Part shown: piece after piece, positions 41,351 through 49,658 of the stretch
Layout: each line of letters begins with the position of its first letter
How positions within the stretch are numbered: position 1 is the first letter of the stretch
Source of the DNA: Microbacterium terrae
GTDB taxonomy: Bacteria; Actinomycetota; Actinomycetes; Actinomycetales; Microbacteriaceae
Reading direction: 5' to 3'
Assembly (NCBI RefSeq): GCF_017831975.1
Contig: NZ_JAFDSS010000001.1
Span: forward strand, 3,831,571-3,895,570
DNA length: 64,000 nt
The notes under the pieces: model-generated
What the model saw: only the letters and a program-made list of their open reading frames with translations
Database searches by the model: none
Told to the model about the DNA's origin: nothing
Translations under genes and position numbers: made by a program

Positions 41351-44224
41351 GTGCTATCGACTGAGACCACTGCGCGTCAGCACGAGCAATTCGAGACCGC
41401 CAGTGGGCTGCTGGAGCCTCGTTCCTGGGCGCACTCGAATGCTCCCCGGATCGATCTGAACGGGAGATGGCGCTTCCGGTTCAGTTCCGATCCGTCCACG
41501 CCGATCGACTTCGTCGGCGCCGTACCCGCGGGCTGGCAAGAGATCGACGTCCCATCGCACTGGCAGCTGCGCGGCTTCGGAACTCCGGTGTACACCAACC
41601 ACCCCTATCCCTTTCCTCTCGATCCGCCGAGGGTTCCCGACGAGAACCCCACCGGCGACTACGTGCGCGCGTTCGATGCGCCCGCGGAGTGGCATGGCCG
41701 AATCGTGCTGCGATTCGAGGGCGTCGACTCCTTCGCGACGGTGTGGGTCAATGGCTCCGAGGTGGGATCGACGAGCGGCAGCCGCATCACGAGCGAGTTC
41801 GACATCACCGACGTGGTGCGCTCGGATGCGGCCAACGTCATCGCCGTGCGAGTGCTGCAGTGGTCGTCGAACACCTACCTCGAAGACCAAGACATGTGGT
41901 GGCTCTCGGGGATCTTCCGCGACGTGAGCTTGGAGCTGCGGCCAGTCGGGGCTATCGGCGATCACCGTATCGAGGCGGACTTCGATCCCGCCACCGGTGG
42001 CGGTTTTCTCCGTGTCGAGACCGACGTCCCCGCGATGGTCGTGATCGATGAGCTCGGAATCGAGGCCCCGGCAGGCGAGCTCATCGCGATCGACGACGTG
42101 TCGCCGTGGTCGGCGGAGGAGCCTCGGCTCTATCGCGGCCGATTGGTCTCCACCGGAGAGACCCTCGAGATCGCCGTCGGGTTCCGTCGCGTCGAAGTGC
42201 GCGATGGCCTCATCCAGGTCAACGGAAAGCGCATCCAGTTCCGCGGTGTGAACCGTCACGACTTCCACCCCGAGCACGGCCGCGCGATCGACCGTGCGAC
42301 GATGCTCGCCGATGTCCTGCTGATGAAGCGGCACAACATCAACGCGGTCCGTACCAGCCACTACCCACCGCATCCGCATTTCCTCGACCTCTGCGACGAG
42401 TACGGACTGTGGGTCGTCGACGAGTGCGACTTCGAGACGCACGGTTTCGGAGCCGAGGGCGACGACGCCGGTTCTGGCAACCCCGTCGACGACGAGCGCT
42501 GGCAGACGGCTCTGGTCGGGAGGATGCGCCGCATGGTGGTCCGCGATCGCAATCACCCGAGCATCGTGATGTGGTCCCTGGGCAACGAGTGCGGTCCCGG
42601 TGTCAATGTGGCGGCGATGGCTGCGGCCGCGCGCGAGATCGATCCGACGCGGCTGATCCACTACGAGCGGGACTTCACCAGCGCGCACGTCGACGTCTAC
42701 AGCCGCATGTACCTCACCTACGGCGAAGTGGAGGCGATCGGTCGTGGCGACGAGCCTGCGCTCGACGACCCCGCGCTCACCGAGCACCGTGATGCGCAGC
42801 CGTTCATCCTCGCCGAGTACGCGCATGCCATGGGCAACGGGCCTGGCGGTCTGAGCGAGTACCAGGAGCTCTTCGACGCATATCCCCGCCTGCAGGGCGG
42901 GTTCGTGTGGGAGTGGATCGACCACGGACTGCTGTCGACGGATGCTGCGGGACGGCCCTTCTACGCCTATGGCGGCGACTTCGGCGAAGAGCTGCACGAC
43001 GGAAACTTCGTCGCCGACGGCCTGCTGTTCCCCGACCGAACGCCCTCGCCGGGCCTGCTCGAGCTGAAGAAGGTGCTGGAGCCTGTGCGGCTCGATCCCG
43101 TGCCGGGCGGCATTCGGGTCTTCAACGCACAGGACCACTCCGGCACGGCGCGCTACCGTGCTGAGTGGGTCTTCGAAGAGGTCGGGGTGGGGATCGCCCG
43201 GGGCGCATTCCCGCTTCCCGACGTCGCTCCCCGCGGCGAGTCCGTCGTCGAGCTCCCTGCGCTTCCGGCCACGGAGGGCGAGAGCTGGCTGACGGTCCGC
43301 GTCGTCCTCGCACGCGCGACGTCGTGGGCGGAGCAGGGGCATATCGTCTCGTCCTCGCAGTGGCAGGTCCGTTCCGCGACCGCAGAGATCCCGGCCGCGC
43401 GTGTGGCGATCGCGGCGCCCCACGTGGGCCCCGCAGAGTTCGACGCACGCGGTCGCCTGCGTCGATTCGCCGGTATCGACCTCGGGTCGCCGTGCATCGA
43501 CGTCTGGCGTGCTCCGATCGACAACGATCACGGGTACTACGGCGAGGCGCTCGAACCGACCTGGCGTGCGAACGGCCTGCACCGCATGCACCATCGTGTG
43601 GAATCGGTCACATGGGACGACACCGCCCTCGTGGTCGAAACCCGCACCGCCGCTGCCGGCTCGCGCCTTGCCCTCCGCGGCGCGTGGCGCTGGAGCACCG
43701 ACGGTGACGATCTCGACCTGTCGCTCGGCATCGAAGCGGAGGGGGAGTGGAGCTTCCCGCTCCCGCGCCTCGGCATCCGCGTCGGCCTCCCGGCAACCGC
43801 CCGCACAGCGGAGTGGTACGGACGAGGTCCCCTCGAGGCGTACCCCGACTCGGCCCGCTCCCAGCTCATCGGGCGCTATCTGGCCGAGATCGACGATCTG
43901 CAGACCCCCTATCTGATGCCGCAGGAGAACGGCAACCGCCTCGACACCCGCTGGCTGCGCCTGGGGCTTGCCGGTGGGTCGGCGCTGCGGGTGGCGTCGG
44001 CCGTTCCGTTCGCGTTCACCGCGCGACGCTGGACCAGCGAAGACCTCGACGCCGCACGCCATCCGAACGACCTCGTCGCGGGCGATCGTGTCTGGCTGAA
44101 TCTCGACGTTGCCCAGTACGGTCTCGGCTCGGCATCCTGTGGGCCCGGCGTGCATCCGCGCCATGTGCGCGAAGTTCTTCCGGCGCGCCTCGACCTGCGG
44201 TTCACCCGAGAGGTCTCCGCATGA
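41351..44224 (+). CDS. Beta-galactosidase, GH2 (LacZ-like)
   Basis: A 957-residue intracellular enzyme hydrolysing terminal beta-galactose. Domains: sugar-binding jelly roll (~35-200), Ig-like (~205-290), catalytic TIM barrel (~292-590), a second Ig-like domain, then the C-terminal beta-galactosidase small-chain domain (~690-955). Acid/base Glu413 (MWSLGNECGPG) and nucleophile Glu489 (FILAEYAHAMGNGPGG) are 76 residues apart, as in E. coli LacZ. The GTG at 41351 is chosen because GAGGAG (41338-41343) sits seven bases before it; ATG 41336 and GTG 41327 lack such a site. It probably digests galacto-oligosaccharides made by the divergent GH53 enzyme. Stop overlaps the uxaC start. Confidence 0.92.
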   Translation: MLSTETTARQHEQFETASGLLEPRSWAHSNAPRIDLNGRWRFRFSSDPSTPIDFVGAVPAGWQEIDVPSHWQLRGFGTPVYTNHPYPFPLDPPRVPDENPTGDYVRAFDAPAEWHGRIVLRFEGVDSFATVWVNGSEVGSTSGSRITSEFDITDVVRSDAANVIAVRVLQWSSNTYLEDQDMWWLSGIFRDVSLELRPVGAIGDHRIEADFDPATGGGFLRVETDVPAMVVIDELGIEAPAGELIAIDDVSPWSAEEPRLYRGRLVSTGETLEIAVGFRRVEVRDGLIQVNGKRIQFRGVNRHDFHPEHGRAIDRATMLADVLLMKRHNINAVRTSHYPPHPHFLDLCDEYGLWVVDECDFETHGFGAEGDDAGSGNPVDDERWQTALVGRMRRMVVRDRNHPSIVMWSLGNECGPGVNVAAMAAAAREIDPTRLIHYERDFTSAHVDVYSRMYLTYGEVEAIGRGDEPALDDPALTEHRDAQPFILAEYAHAMGNGPGGLSEYQELFDAYPRLQGGFVWEWIDHGLLSTDAAGRPFYAYGGDFGEELHDGNFVADGLLFPDRTPSPGLLELKKVLEPVRLDPVPGGIRVFNAQDHSGTARYRAEWVFEEVGVGIARGAFPLPDVAPRGESVVELPALPATEGESWLTVRVVLARATSWAEQGHIVSSSQWQVRSATAEIPAARVAIAAPHVGPAEFDARGRLRRFAGIDLGSPCIDVWRAPIDNDHGYYGEALEPTWRANGLHRMHHRVESVTWDDTALVVETRTAAAGSRLALRGAWRWSTDGDDLDLSLGIEAEGEWSFPLPRLGIRVGLPATARTAEWYGRGPLEAYPDSARSQLIGRYLAEIDDLQTPYLMPQENGNRLDTRWLRLGLAGGSALRVASAVPFAFTARRWTSEDLDAARHPNDLVAGDRVWLNLDVAQYGLGSASCGPGVHPRHVREVLPARLDLRFTREVSA

Positions 44225-45612
44225 CCGAGGCGACCGATCACCTGTTTCCCGCCGACCGGGCGACCCGAGCGATCGCGCACGAGCTGTACGACGAGGTGGC
44301 GGGCGCGCCGATCATCTCACCTCACGGGCACGTCGATCCTCGCTTGCTCGCCGATGACGCACCGTTCCGAGATCCTGCCGACCTCTTCCTCACCCACGAC
44401 CACTACGTCACGCGCCTTCTGCACTCGGGTGGCATCTCGCTGGCCGACCTCGGGGTTGGACGAGCTGCACCGGTCGATCCCCGCGCCGCGTGGCGCATCC
44501 TCGCCGAGCGCTGGCACATGTTCGCGGGAACGTCGAGCGGCTACTGGCTGGAGCGCGAGCTCGAGCAGTTCTTCGGTGTCACCGAGGAGCTGTCCGCCGA
44601 CTCTGCCGACCGCGTGTACGACCGCATCGCGGCTGCCCTCGCCGACCCCGCGATGCGCCCGCGCGCGCTCTTCGATCAGTTCGGCATCGACGTCCTCGCC
44701 ACCACCGACGATCCTCTCGACGATCTGTCGGTCCACGCCAGGATTGCGGCGGACCCGACGTTCCCCGGGCGGGTGCTCCCGACCTTCCGGCCCGACGCGT
44801 ATCTCGACCCTGCGGTCCCCGACTTCGCTGAACGCGTGGCGAGGCTCATCGCGCAGGCCGGGCAGGAGACGACGTTCTCGGGATACCTGGCGGCGATCGA
44901 GGCCCGCCGCGCGCATTTCATCGCGCACGGCGCGGTCTCCACGGATCACGGCGTGACCGAGCCGTTCGCGACGGACCTCGATCCCGACGCCGCCGAGAAG
45001 CTGTTCGCGGGCGCGATCGCAGGCGAGCTCGATGCCACGTCCGCCCGCATCTTCCGCGGCCACATGCTGTTCCAGATGGCACGCATGAGCGTGGAGGACG
45101 GACTGGTGATGACGGTGCATCCGGGCGTGTTCCGCGGCCACCACACACGCACGCTCGAGCGGTTCGGCCCCGACACCGGCCATGACATCCCGCTGCGAAC
45201 CGAGTTCGTCGAAAGCCTGCGCCCGCTGCTGCAGGCGTTCGGGACCGCCCCCGGATTCCACCTCGTGCTGTTCTCCGTCGACGAGACGGCGTACTCCCGC
45301 GAGATCGCCCCGCTCGCAGGCTTCTATCCAAGCGTTTACATCGGCGCTCCGTGGTGGTTCCTCGACGCACCGGATGCGATCCTGCGATGGCGCTCGGCCG
45401 TCACTGAGACGGCGGGCTTCTATCGCGGCTCGGGGTTCATCGACGACACCCGCGCTTTCCTGTCGATCCCCGCCCGGCATGACACGGCGAGACGAATGGA
45501 TGCCGCGTTCCTGGCGCGCCTCGTCATCGAAGGCCGCGTGACGCGCCGGACGGCGACCCGAATCGTCCGTGATCTCGTCGACGCCATTCCGCGAGAGGTC
45601 TTCAAGCTGTGA
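44221..45612 (+). CDS. uxaC: Glucuronate (uronate) isomerase
   Basis: A 463-residue amidohydrolase-fold isomerase converting D-glucuronate to D-fructuronate (and often galacturonate to tagaturonate). The metal-site opening IISPHGHVDPRLLA is near residue 30, with LTHDHYVTRLLHSGG after it, FDQFGIDVLATTDDP mid-chain and PSVYIGAPWWFLDAPD near residue 375, all family landmarks. The ATG overlaps the GH2 stop (ATGA) and its stop overlaps the uxuB start (GTGA). The extended open frame upstream is a shadow of GH2. Confidence 0.95.
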   Translation: MTEATDHLFPADRATRAIAHELYDEVAGAPIISPHGHVDPRLLADDAPFRDPADLFLTHDHYVTRLLHSGGISLADLGVGRAAPVDPRAAWRILAERWHMFAGTSSGYWLERELEQFFGVTEELSADSADRVYDRIAAALADPAMRPRALFDQFGIDVLATTDDPLDDLSVHARIAADPTFPGRVLPTFRPDAYLDPAVPDFAERVARLIAQAGQETTFSGYLAAIEARRAHFIAHGAVSTDHGVTEPFATDLDPDAAEKLFAGAIAGELDATSARIFRGHMLFQMARMSVEDGLVMTVHPGVFRGHHTRTLERFGPDTGHDIPLRTEFVESLRPLLQAFGTAPGFHLVLFSVDETAYSREIAPLAGFYPSVYIGAPWWFLDAPDAILRWRSAVTETAGFYRGSGFIDDTRAFLSIPARHDTARRMDAAFLARLVIEGRVTRRTATRIVRDLVDAIPREVFKL

Positions 45613-46973
45613 GCGCGATCTCGCCTGTGTCTCTCTCGCGTGACGAGCTGCGACGCAGAGGGAGCGAGTCCGATCCCGCGCCAGCCCGTATCATCCACCT
45701 CGGGCTCGGGCACTTCTTCCGCGCGCACCAGGCCTGGTACACCGCGCACGCCGCCGATGCCGACGGGTGGGGGATCGCGGCGTTCACCGGACGCGGCCCC
45801 AAGCTCGCCGCCGAGCTCACCGAACAGGATTGCCTGTTCACGCTGGTGGAGCGCGGCGCCGCCGCGGATCGCCTCGAGGTGGTGACCAGTGTCGTCGAGG
45901 CGCGCTCCGGGTCCGACGTGCACCGGCTCGTCGAGATGGCGGCGGACCCCGCCGTCGCGATCGTCACCCTCACGGTGACCGAGAACGGCTACCGCCTGAC
46001 CGCGGAGGGGGCGCCCGACCTCGATGATGCCGACGTGCTCGCCGACCGTGACGATCTCCGGTCCGGCGGTTGGGGCGCACGCACCGTGCTCGGGAGACTC
46101 CTGTGCATCCTCGCAGCGCGTCGCGCGGCGGAGGCGGGGCCGATCGCCATCGTCTCGTGCGACAACATCCCGCGCAACGGAGTCTTCGTCGAGCGCGGCG
46201 TGACGGCGTTCGCGCGCGACATCGGCGCCGGCCTCGCCGAATGGGTCGACCGGAATGTCTCGTTCGTCAGCACGTCGGTCGATCGAATCACGCCGCACAT
46301 CCCTGACGCGCCGCAGGCCGTGGCCGATGCCGGGTGGATCGATCGATCGACCGTGATCACCGAGCCGTTCGCCGACTGGGTTCTCGCAGGGGAGTTCCCT
46401 GCGGGGCGCCCGGCATGGGAGACCGCGGGCGCACGATTCGTCGACGACATCGAGTCGTGGGAGAACCGCAAGCTCTGGCTCCTCAACGGAGCGCACACCA
46501 TCCTGGCCGTCGCCGGGCTGCCGCGCGGCCTCCTCACCGTCGCCGAGGCGATCGCCGACCCGACGTGCCGGGCCCTAGTGGAGGACTTCTGGGACGAGGC
46601 GGTTCAGTGCCTTCCTGCGGGGACGGAGCACGTGCGCTACCGCGACCAGCTGGTCGAGCGCTTCTCGAACCCGCGGATCGTGCATCAGCTGACCCAGATA
46701 GCAGCCGACACGACGGTGAAGGTCCAGTTCCGGTTCGCATCGGTCGCAGAGCGCACGGTCGCTGCGGGTCGACGAGCGTTCTGCAGTGCTCGGGCGTTCG
46801 GCGCATGGATCGACTGGGTCGTCGCACGCCCGACGTCTCCGGACCCCCGTGCCGACGACATCGCGGAGGCGGCGGCATCGGACGATCCCGTGGTCGCTCT
46901 GATCCGCATCGTGTCGCCATCGCTGGCTGCGTCGGAACCCTTCGTCTCCGAGGTGCGTGCGGCGCGGGGCTGA
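45609..46973 (+). CDS. uxuB: Fructuronate reductase (mannitol dehydrogenase family)
   Basis: A 454-residue NAD(H)-dependent polyol dehydrogenase that reduces fructuronate to D-mannonate. The Rossmann part begins IIHLGLGHFFRAHQAWYT. VSCDNIPRNGVFVERGV and the catalytic-site segment ENRKLWLLNGAHTILA (Lys, Asn, His of the family's K-x4-N-x2-H motif) are intact. Specificity is inferred from uxaC on one side and uxuA in the same regulon. The start is GTG, coupled to uxaC. It ends 14 bases before the convergent LacI gene, with no visible terminator. Confidence 0.9.
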   Translation: MSAISPVSLSRDELRRRGSESDPAPARIIHLGLGHFFRAHQAWYTAHAADADGWGIAAFTGRGPKLAAELTEQDCLFTLVERGAAADRLEVVTSVVEARSGSDVHRLVEMAADPAVAIVTLTVTENGYRLTAEGAPDLDDADVLADRDDLRSGGWGARTVLGRLLCILAARRAAEAGPIAIVSCDNIPRNGVFVERGVTAFARDIGAGLAEWVDRNVSFVSTSVDRITPHIPDAPQAVADAGWIDRSTVITEPFADWVLAGEFPAGRPAWETAGARFVDDIESWENRKLWLLNGAHTILAVAGLPRGLLTVAEAIADPTCRALVEDFWDEAVQCLPAGTEHVRYRDQLVERFSNPRIVHQLTQIAADTTVKVQFRFASVAERTVAAGRRAFCSARAFGAWIDWVVARPTSPDPRADDIAEAAASDDPVVALIRIVSPSLAASEPFVSEVRAARG

Positions 46974-46987
46974 GAGGTCCCGCAGCC

Positions 46988-48001
46988 CTACGCCGTCGGT
47001 GCGACTCCGGTCGATTCGCGCCAGATCACGCGGTTGATCGGCTCGGTCGACAGCACCGGCGCCTCGTCGCGGAGCCGCCCGATCAGGCGAGCCATCGCGT
47101 TGCTGCCGATCTGCTCGATCTTCGTGTTGACCGTGGTCAGGGCGGGAATGAGGTACTCGCTGCCGGGCGCGTCATCCCATCCGGTGACGCTCAGATCGTC
47201 GGGCACCGACCACCCGCGCTGGTGGGCCGCGCGCAGCACACCCGTCGCGACGAGGTCGTTGGCGGCGATGATGGCGGTGGGTCGGTCTGAGCTGCGGATG
47301 GCTTCGACCGCGGCGATGCCCGATTCGCCCGACCAGTCGCCGTCGAAGATTCCGACCGATGCGAGTCCAAGACGGGCGATCGTCTCAGTGAACACGGTGG
47401 CCCGGGCTCGGGCCGAAGCGAATGTTCTGTCGCCGGCGATATGCAGGAAGCGGTGGTGTCCCGACTCCGCGAGGCGCTCGATCATCTCCGCCACGGGCGC
47501 GGCGTCGGCGAGATCGCCGATTCCGCGCATCTCGTCGTCGAATTCGGGCGACACGACTAGCACCGTGCCCTTCGGCAGGTTGTTCGCTGCCTCGTCGACG
47601 GTCGAGAAGGACAGGATGCCGTCGACCAGGCGGGCGTCGGCGAGTTCGAGGATGCGGGTGGAGCGCGCAGCGGCGCCACCCTCTGGGCTGATCACTTCGA
47701 CCTGGTAGCCGGCCTCGTGCGCGGCGCGCGTCGCGCCCGACAGCATGCGGGTGGGGTTGAAGGCGAGCGACGGCATCACCACGGCGACTCGGCCTGTCAC
47801 GCGGGACCGCATCGAACGCGCCACCAGATTGGGGCGGTAGTTCAGCTTCGCGATCGCATCGGCGACCCGCTCGCGGGTCTGAGGCTTCAGCCCCGCGCCG
47901 TCGAAGCGCAGGTACCGGGACACCGTCTGGTGCGACACGCCGGCCAGGCGGGCCACCTCCATGATCGTGGGTCGGCGCTCCGCGGCGGATGTCATCGGCA
48001 T
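46988..48001 (-). CDS. LacI-family regulator, probable repressor of the uronate/galactan locus
   Basis: A 337-residue LacI/GalR protein. The helix-turn-helix (TIMEVARLAGVSHQTVSRYL) has HQTVSR as recognition segment, then the hinge (PNLVARSMRS) and the sugar-binding domain (IIAANDLVATGVLRAAHQRG, SVTGWDDAPGSEYL). The start at 48001 is supported by AAGGAG; an in-frame GTG or ATG 15 codons earlier is not. It sits between the uxuB end and the transporter. A GTGAWCGWTCAC-like site lies 65 bases upstream of its start, so autoregulation is likely. Inferred effector: glucuronate, fructuronate or a galactoside. Confidence 0.92.
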   Translation of the reverse strand: MPMTSAAERRPTIMEVARLAGVSHQTVSRYLRFDGAGLKPQTRERVADAIAKLNYRPNLVARSMRSRVTGRVAVVMPSLAFNPTRMLSGATRAAHEAGYQVEVISPEGGAAARSTRILELADARLVDGILSFSTVDEAANNLPKGTVLVVSPEFDDEMRGIGDLADAAPVAEMIERLAESGHHRFLHIAGDRTFASARARATVFTETIARLGLASVGIFDGDWSGESGIAAVEAIRSSDRPTAIIAANDLVATGVLRAAHQRGWSVPDDLSVTGWDDAPGSEYLIPALTTVNTKIEQIGSNAMARLIGRLRDEAPVLSTEPINRVIWRESTGVAPTA

Positions 48002-48065
48002 CGTCGGCTCCTTCGCTGCAGCGGCATCGAACACTCGTAGTCCCACCGTACGGGATCCTTTGACT

Positions 48066-48077
48066 GTGAACGATCAT
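48066..48077. promoter_or_regulatory. Uronate-locus operator near lacI (one mismatch)
   Basis: GTGAACGATCAT, one base from the consensus, on the regulator's side of the gap between lacI and the transporter genes. Probably for autoregulation. Confidence 0.65.
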
Positions 48078-48108
48078 TCCTTACCCGACGCACGTACTGA
48101 TGCGAACC

Positions 48109-48138
48109 TTGACAACAAAGGTGATCGTTCACTACAGT
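48109..48138 (+). promoter_or_regulatory. Promoter of the transporter operon
   Basis: Exact TTGACA (48109-48114), 18-base spacer, TACAGT (48133-48138). The spacer's last 12 bases are the operator GTGATCGTTCAC, so repressor and polymerase cannot bind together. Strongest promoter sequence in the locus. Confidence 0.75.
48121..48132. promoter_or_regulatory. Uronate-locus operator, transporter site 1
   Basis: Exact GTGATCGTTCAC inside the promoter spacer, directly before the -10 box. Confidence 0.85.
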
Positions 48139-48153
48139 GTGGGGACACCGAAT

Positions 48154-48165
48154 GTGAACGAACAC
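48154..48165. promoter_or_regulatory. Uronate-locus operator, transporter site 2 (degenerate)
   Basis: GTGAACGAACAC, one base off GTGAACGATCAC, near +10 to +20 of the transporter transcript. Its centre is 33 bases from that of site 1. Confidence 0.6.
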
Positions 48166-48183
48166 TTTCTGGAAAGGACGAAG

Positions 48184-49494
48184 ATGTTCCACAGCAACAA
48201 GCGGGCATTCGCCGGGGCTGCACTCGCAGCGGGCGCGGCCCTGATCCTCGCCGGCTGTGCCGGCGGGAGCACACCCGAAGCCGCATCGACCTATGACCCC
48301 GACGAAGAGGTCACGCTCGACTTCGCGTTCTGGGGCAATGACGTGCGCGCCGAGCTCTACAACGAGGCGATCGCCGCCTTCAACGAGGAGTACCCGAACA
48401 TCACGGTGAACCCCACCTTCCTCGCGTGGGACGAGTACTGGGAGAAGCGCCAGACCGAAGCCGCCGGCAAGAATCTGCCCGACGTCTTCCAGATGGACAT
48501 GACGTACGTCCGCCAGTACTCCGAGAACGGCCTGCTCCTCGACCTCACGCCTTACCTCGGCGGCATCATCGCTACCGATGGCTACGAGCAGAGTGTCCTC
48601 GACATCGCCTCGATCAACGACACCGTCGCGGGTATGCCGATCTCCACCAACACCCTCGGCATGTTCGAGAACCCGACGCTCGCCGGCGAGGTGGGGGTCG
48701 AGGGCTTCGGTGAGGGCACCTGGGCAGACTTCGAAGACTGGCTGTACGAGGTCAAGGATGCTGCCGACGCTGCCGGAGTCGAGGCGTGGGGCAGCGGAAA
48801 CCCCTACGGATTCATCCAGTCGTTCGAGCTGACGCTGCGTTCCGAGGGCAAGTCGATCTTCACGGAGGATGGCGAGGTCGGCTTCACTGAAGAGGACCTC
48901 ACCGACTTCTGGAACCAGGCTGTCCCGCTCATCGAGGATGGTGCGGTGATCCCGCAGCAGCGCATCGAAGAGCTGTCGCCGCTCGGCCCGTTCGACGCGG
49001 CCAAGACGCTCAGCGAGATCACCTGGGACAACTTCGGCGCGGGTTACCTCGCCAACCTGGGCGAGAACTACCCGACCGTCGATCTCGTCGCTCCTCCGGT
49101 CACCGAGGAGGGAGCGAAGGACCTCTACATGAAGGCCGGCATGCTCCTGTCGGGCGCGGCAGGATCCGACCACCCCGAGGCGGCTGCCACGTTCATCGAC
49201 TTCATGGTGAACAGCCCCGAGGCGGGCGCTATCTTCGGCACCAACCGAGGAATGCCCGCGTCCGAGACTCAGCGGGCCGGCATTGAGATCGACGCCACCG
49301 CTCAGCAGATCCTCGACTACGAGGCATCCGTCGCTGACCGCATCGGCGACCCGCCGCCGGTCCCGATCGTCGGCTACGGCTCGGTCGAGGCGAAGTTCAA
49401 GGAGCTCGCACAGGAGCTCGGCTTCGGGACGATCTCGGTTGACGACGCGGTCTCGCAGCTGTTCGCCGAGATCGACGTGATCGTCAACCAGTAG
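48184..49494 (+). CDS. Extracellular sugar-binding lipoprotein of CUT1 ABC transporter
   Basis: A 436-residue solute-binding lipoprotein. The signal ends in the lipobox LILAGC near residue 24. The mature part shows the usual features (LDFAFWGNDVRAELYNEAIA, then LPDVFQMDMTYVRQ and ATFIDFMVNSPEAG). The ATG at 48184 is set by GGAAAGGACG; longer in-frame starts would include the operators. It is the capture component for oligosaccharides released by the secreted galactanase, by shared regulation. As in the first ABC operon, no ATPase gene accompanies it. Confidence 0.93.
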   Translation: MFHSNKRAFAGAALAAGAALILAGCAGGSTPEAASTYDPDEEVTLDFAFWGNDVRAELYNEAIAAFNEEYPNITVNPTFLAWDEYWEKRQTEAAGKNLPDVFQMDMTYVRQYSENGLLLDLTPYLGGIIATDGYEQSVLDIASINDTVAGMPISTNTLGMFENPTLAGEVGVEGFGEGTWADFEDWLYEVKDAADAAGVEAWGSGNPYGFIQSFELTLRSEGKSIFTEDGEVGFTEEDLTDFWNQAVPLIEDGAVIPQQRIEELSPLGPFDAAKTLSEITWDNFGAGYLANLGENYPTVDLVAPPVTEEGAKDLYMKAGMLLSGAAGSDHPEAAATFIDFMVNSPEAGAIFGTNRGMPASETQRAGIEIDATAQQILDYEASVADRIGDPPPVPIVGYGSVEAKFKELAQELGFGTISVDDAVSQLFAEIDVIVNQ

Positions 49495-49508
49495 AAGCCC
49501 ATCCGCTC

Positions 49509-49546
49509 AGAGCGGGGGAGTCCATGTCCTCGGACTTCCCCGCTCT
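49509..49546 (+). terminator. Intercistronic hairpin between binding protein and permease
   Basis: Fifteen-bp stem (arms 49509-49523 and 49532-49546; one G-U pair in RNA) with an eight-base loop, placed 14 bases after the binding-protein stop. No T-run follows and the permeases clearly belong to the operon. Same position as the hairpin at 8847-8896, so likely an attenuator or mRNA stabiliser. Confidence 0.8.
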
Positions 49547-49658
49547 CCGGGTGAAGGTCGAGCCGTTGGTGCGGTGCTCGATCGGACCTCACCCGGGGGC
49601 GGGGCGTGAGCGCATTGGCCTCACGCCCCGCCGACCTCGGCACAACGGAGTCATCAAA

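Noticed and set aside
41354..44164. A 936-codon open frame opposite GH2
   Set aside because: Antisense shadow of the lacZ-like gene; no ribosome site and no recognisable domain.
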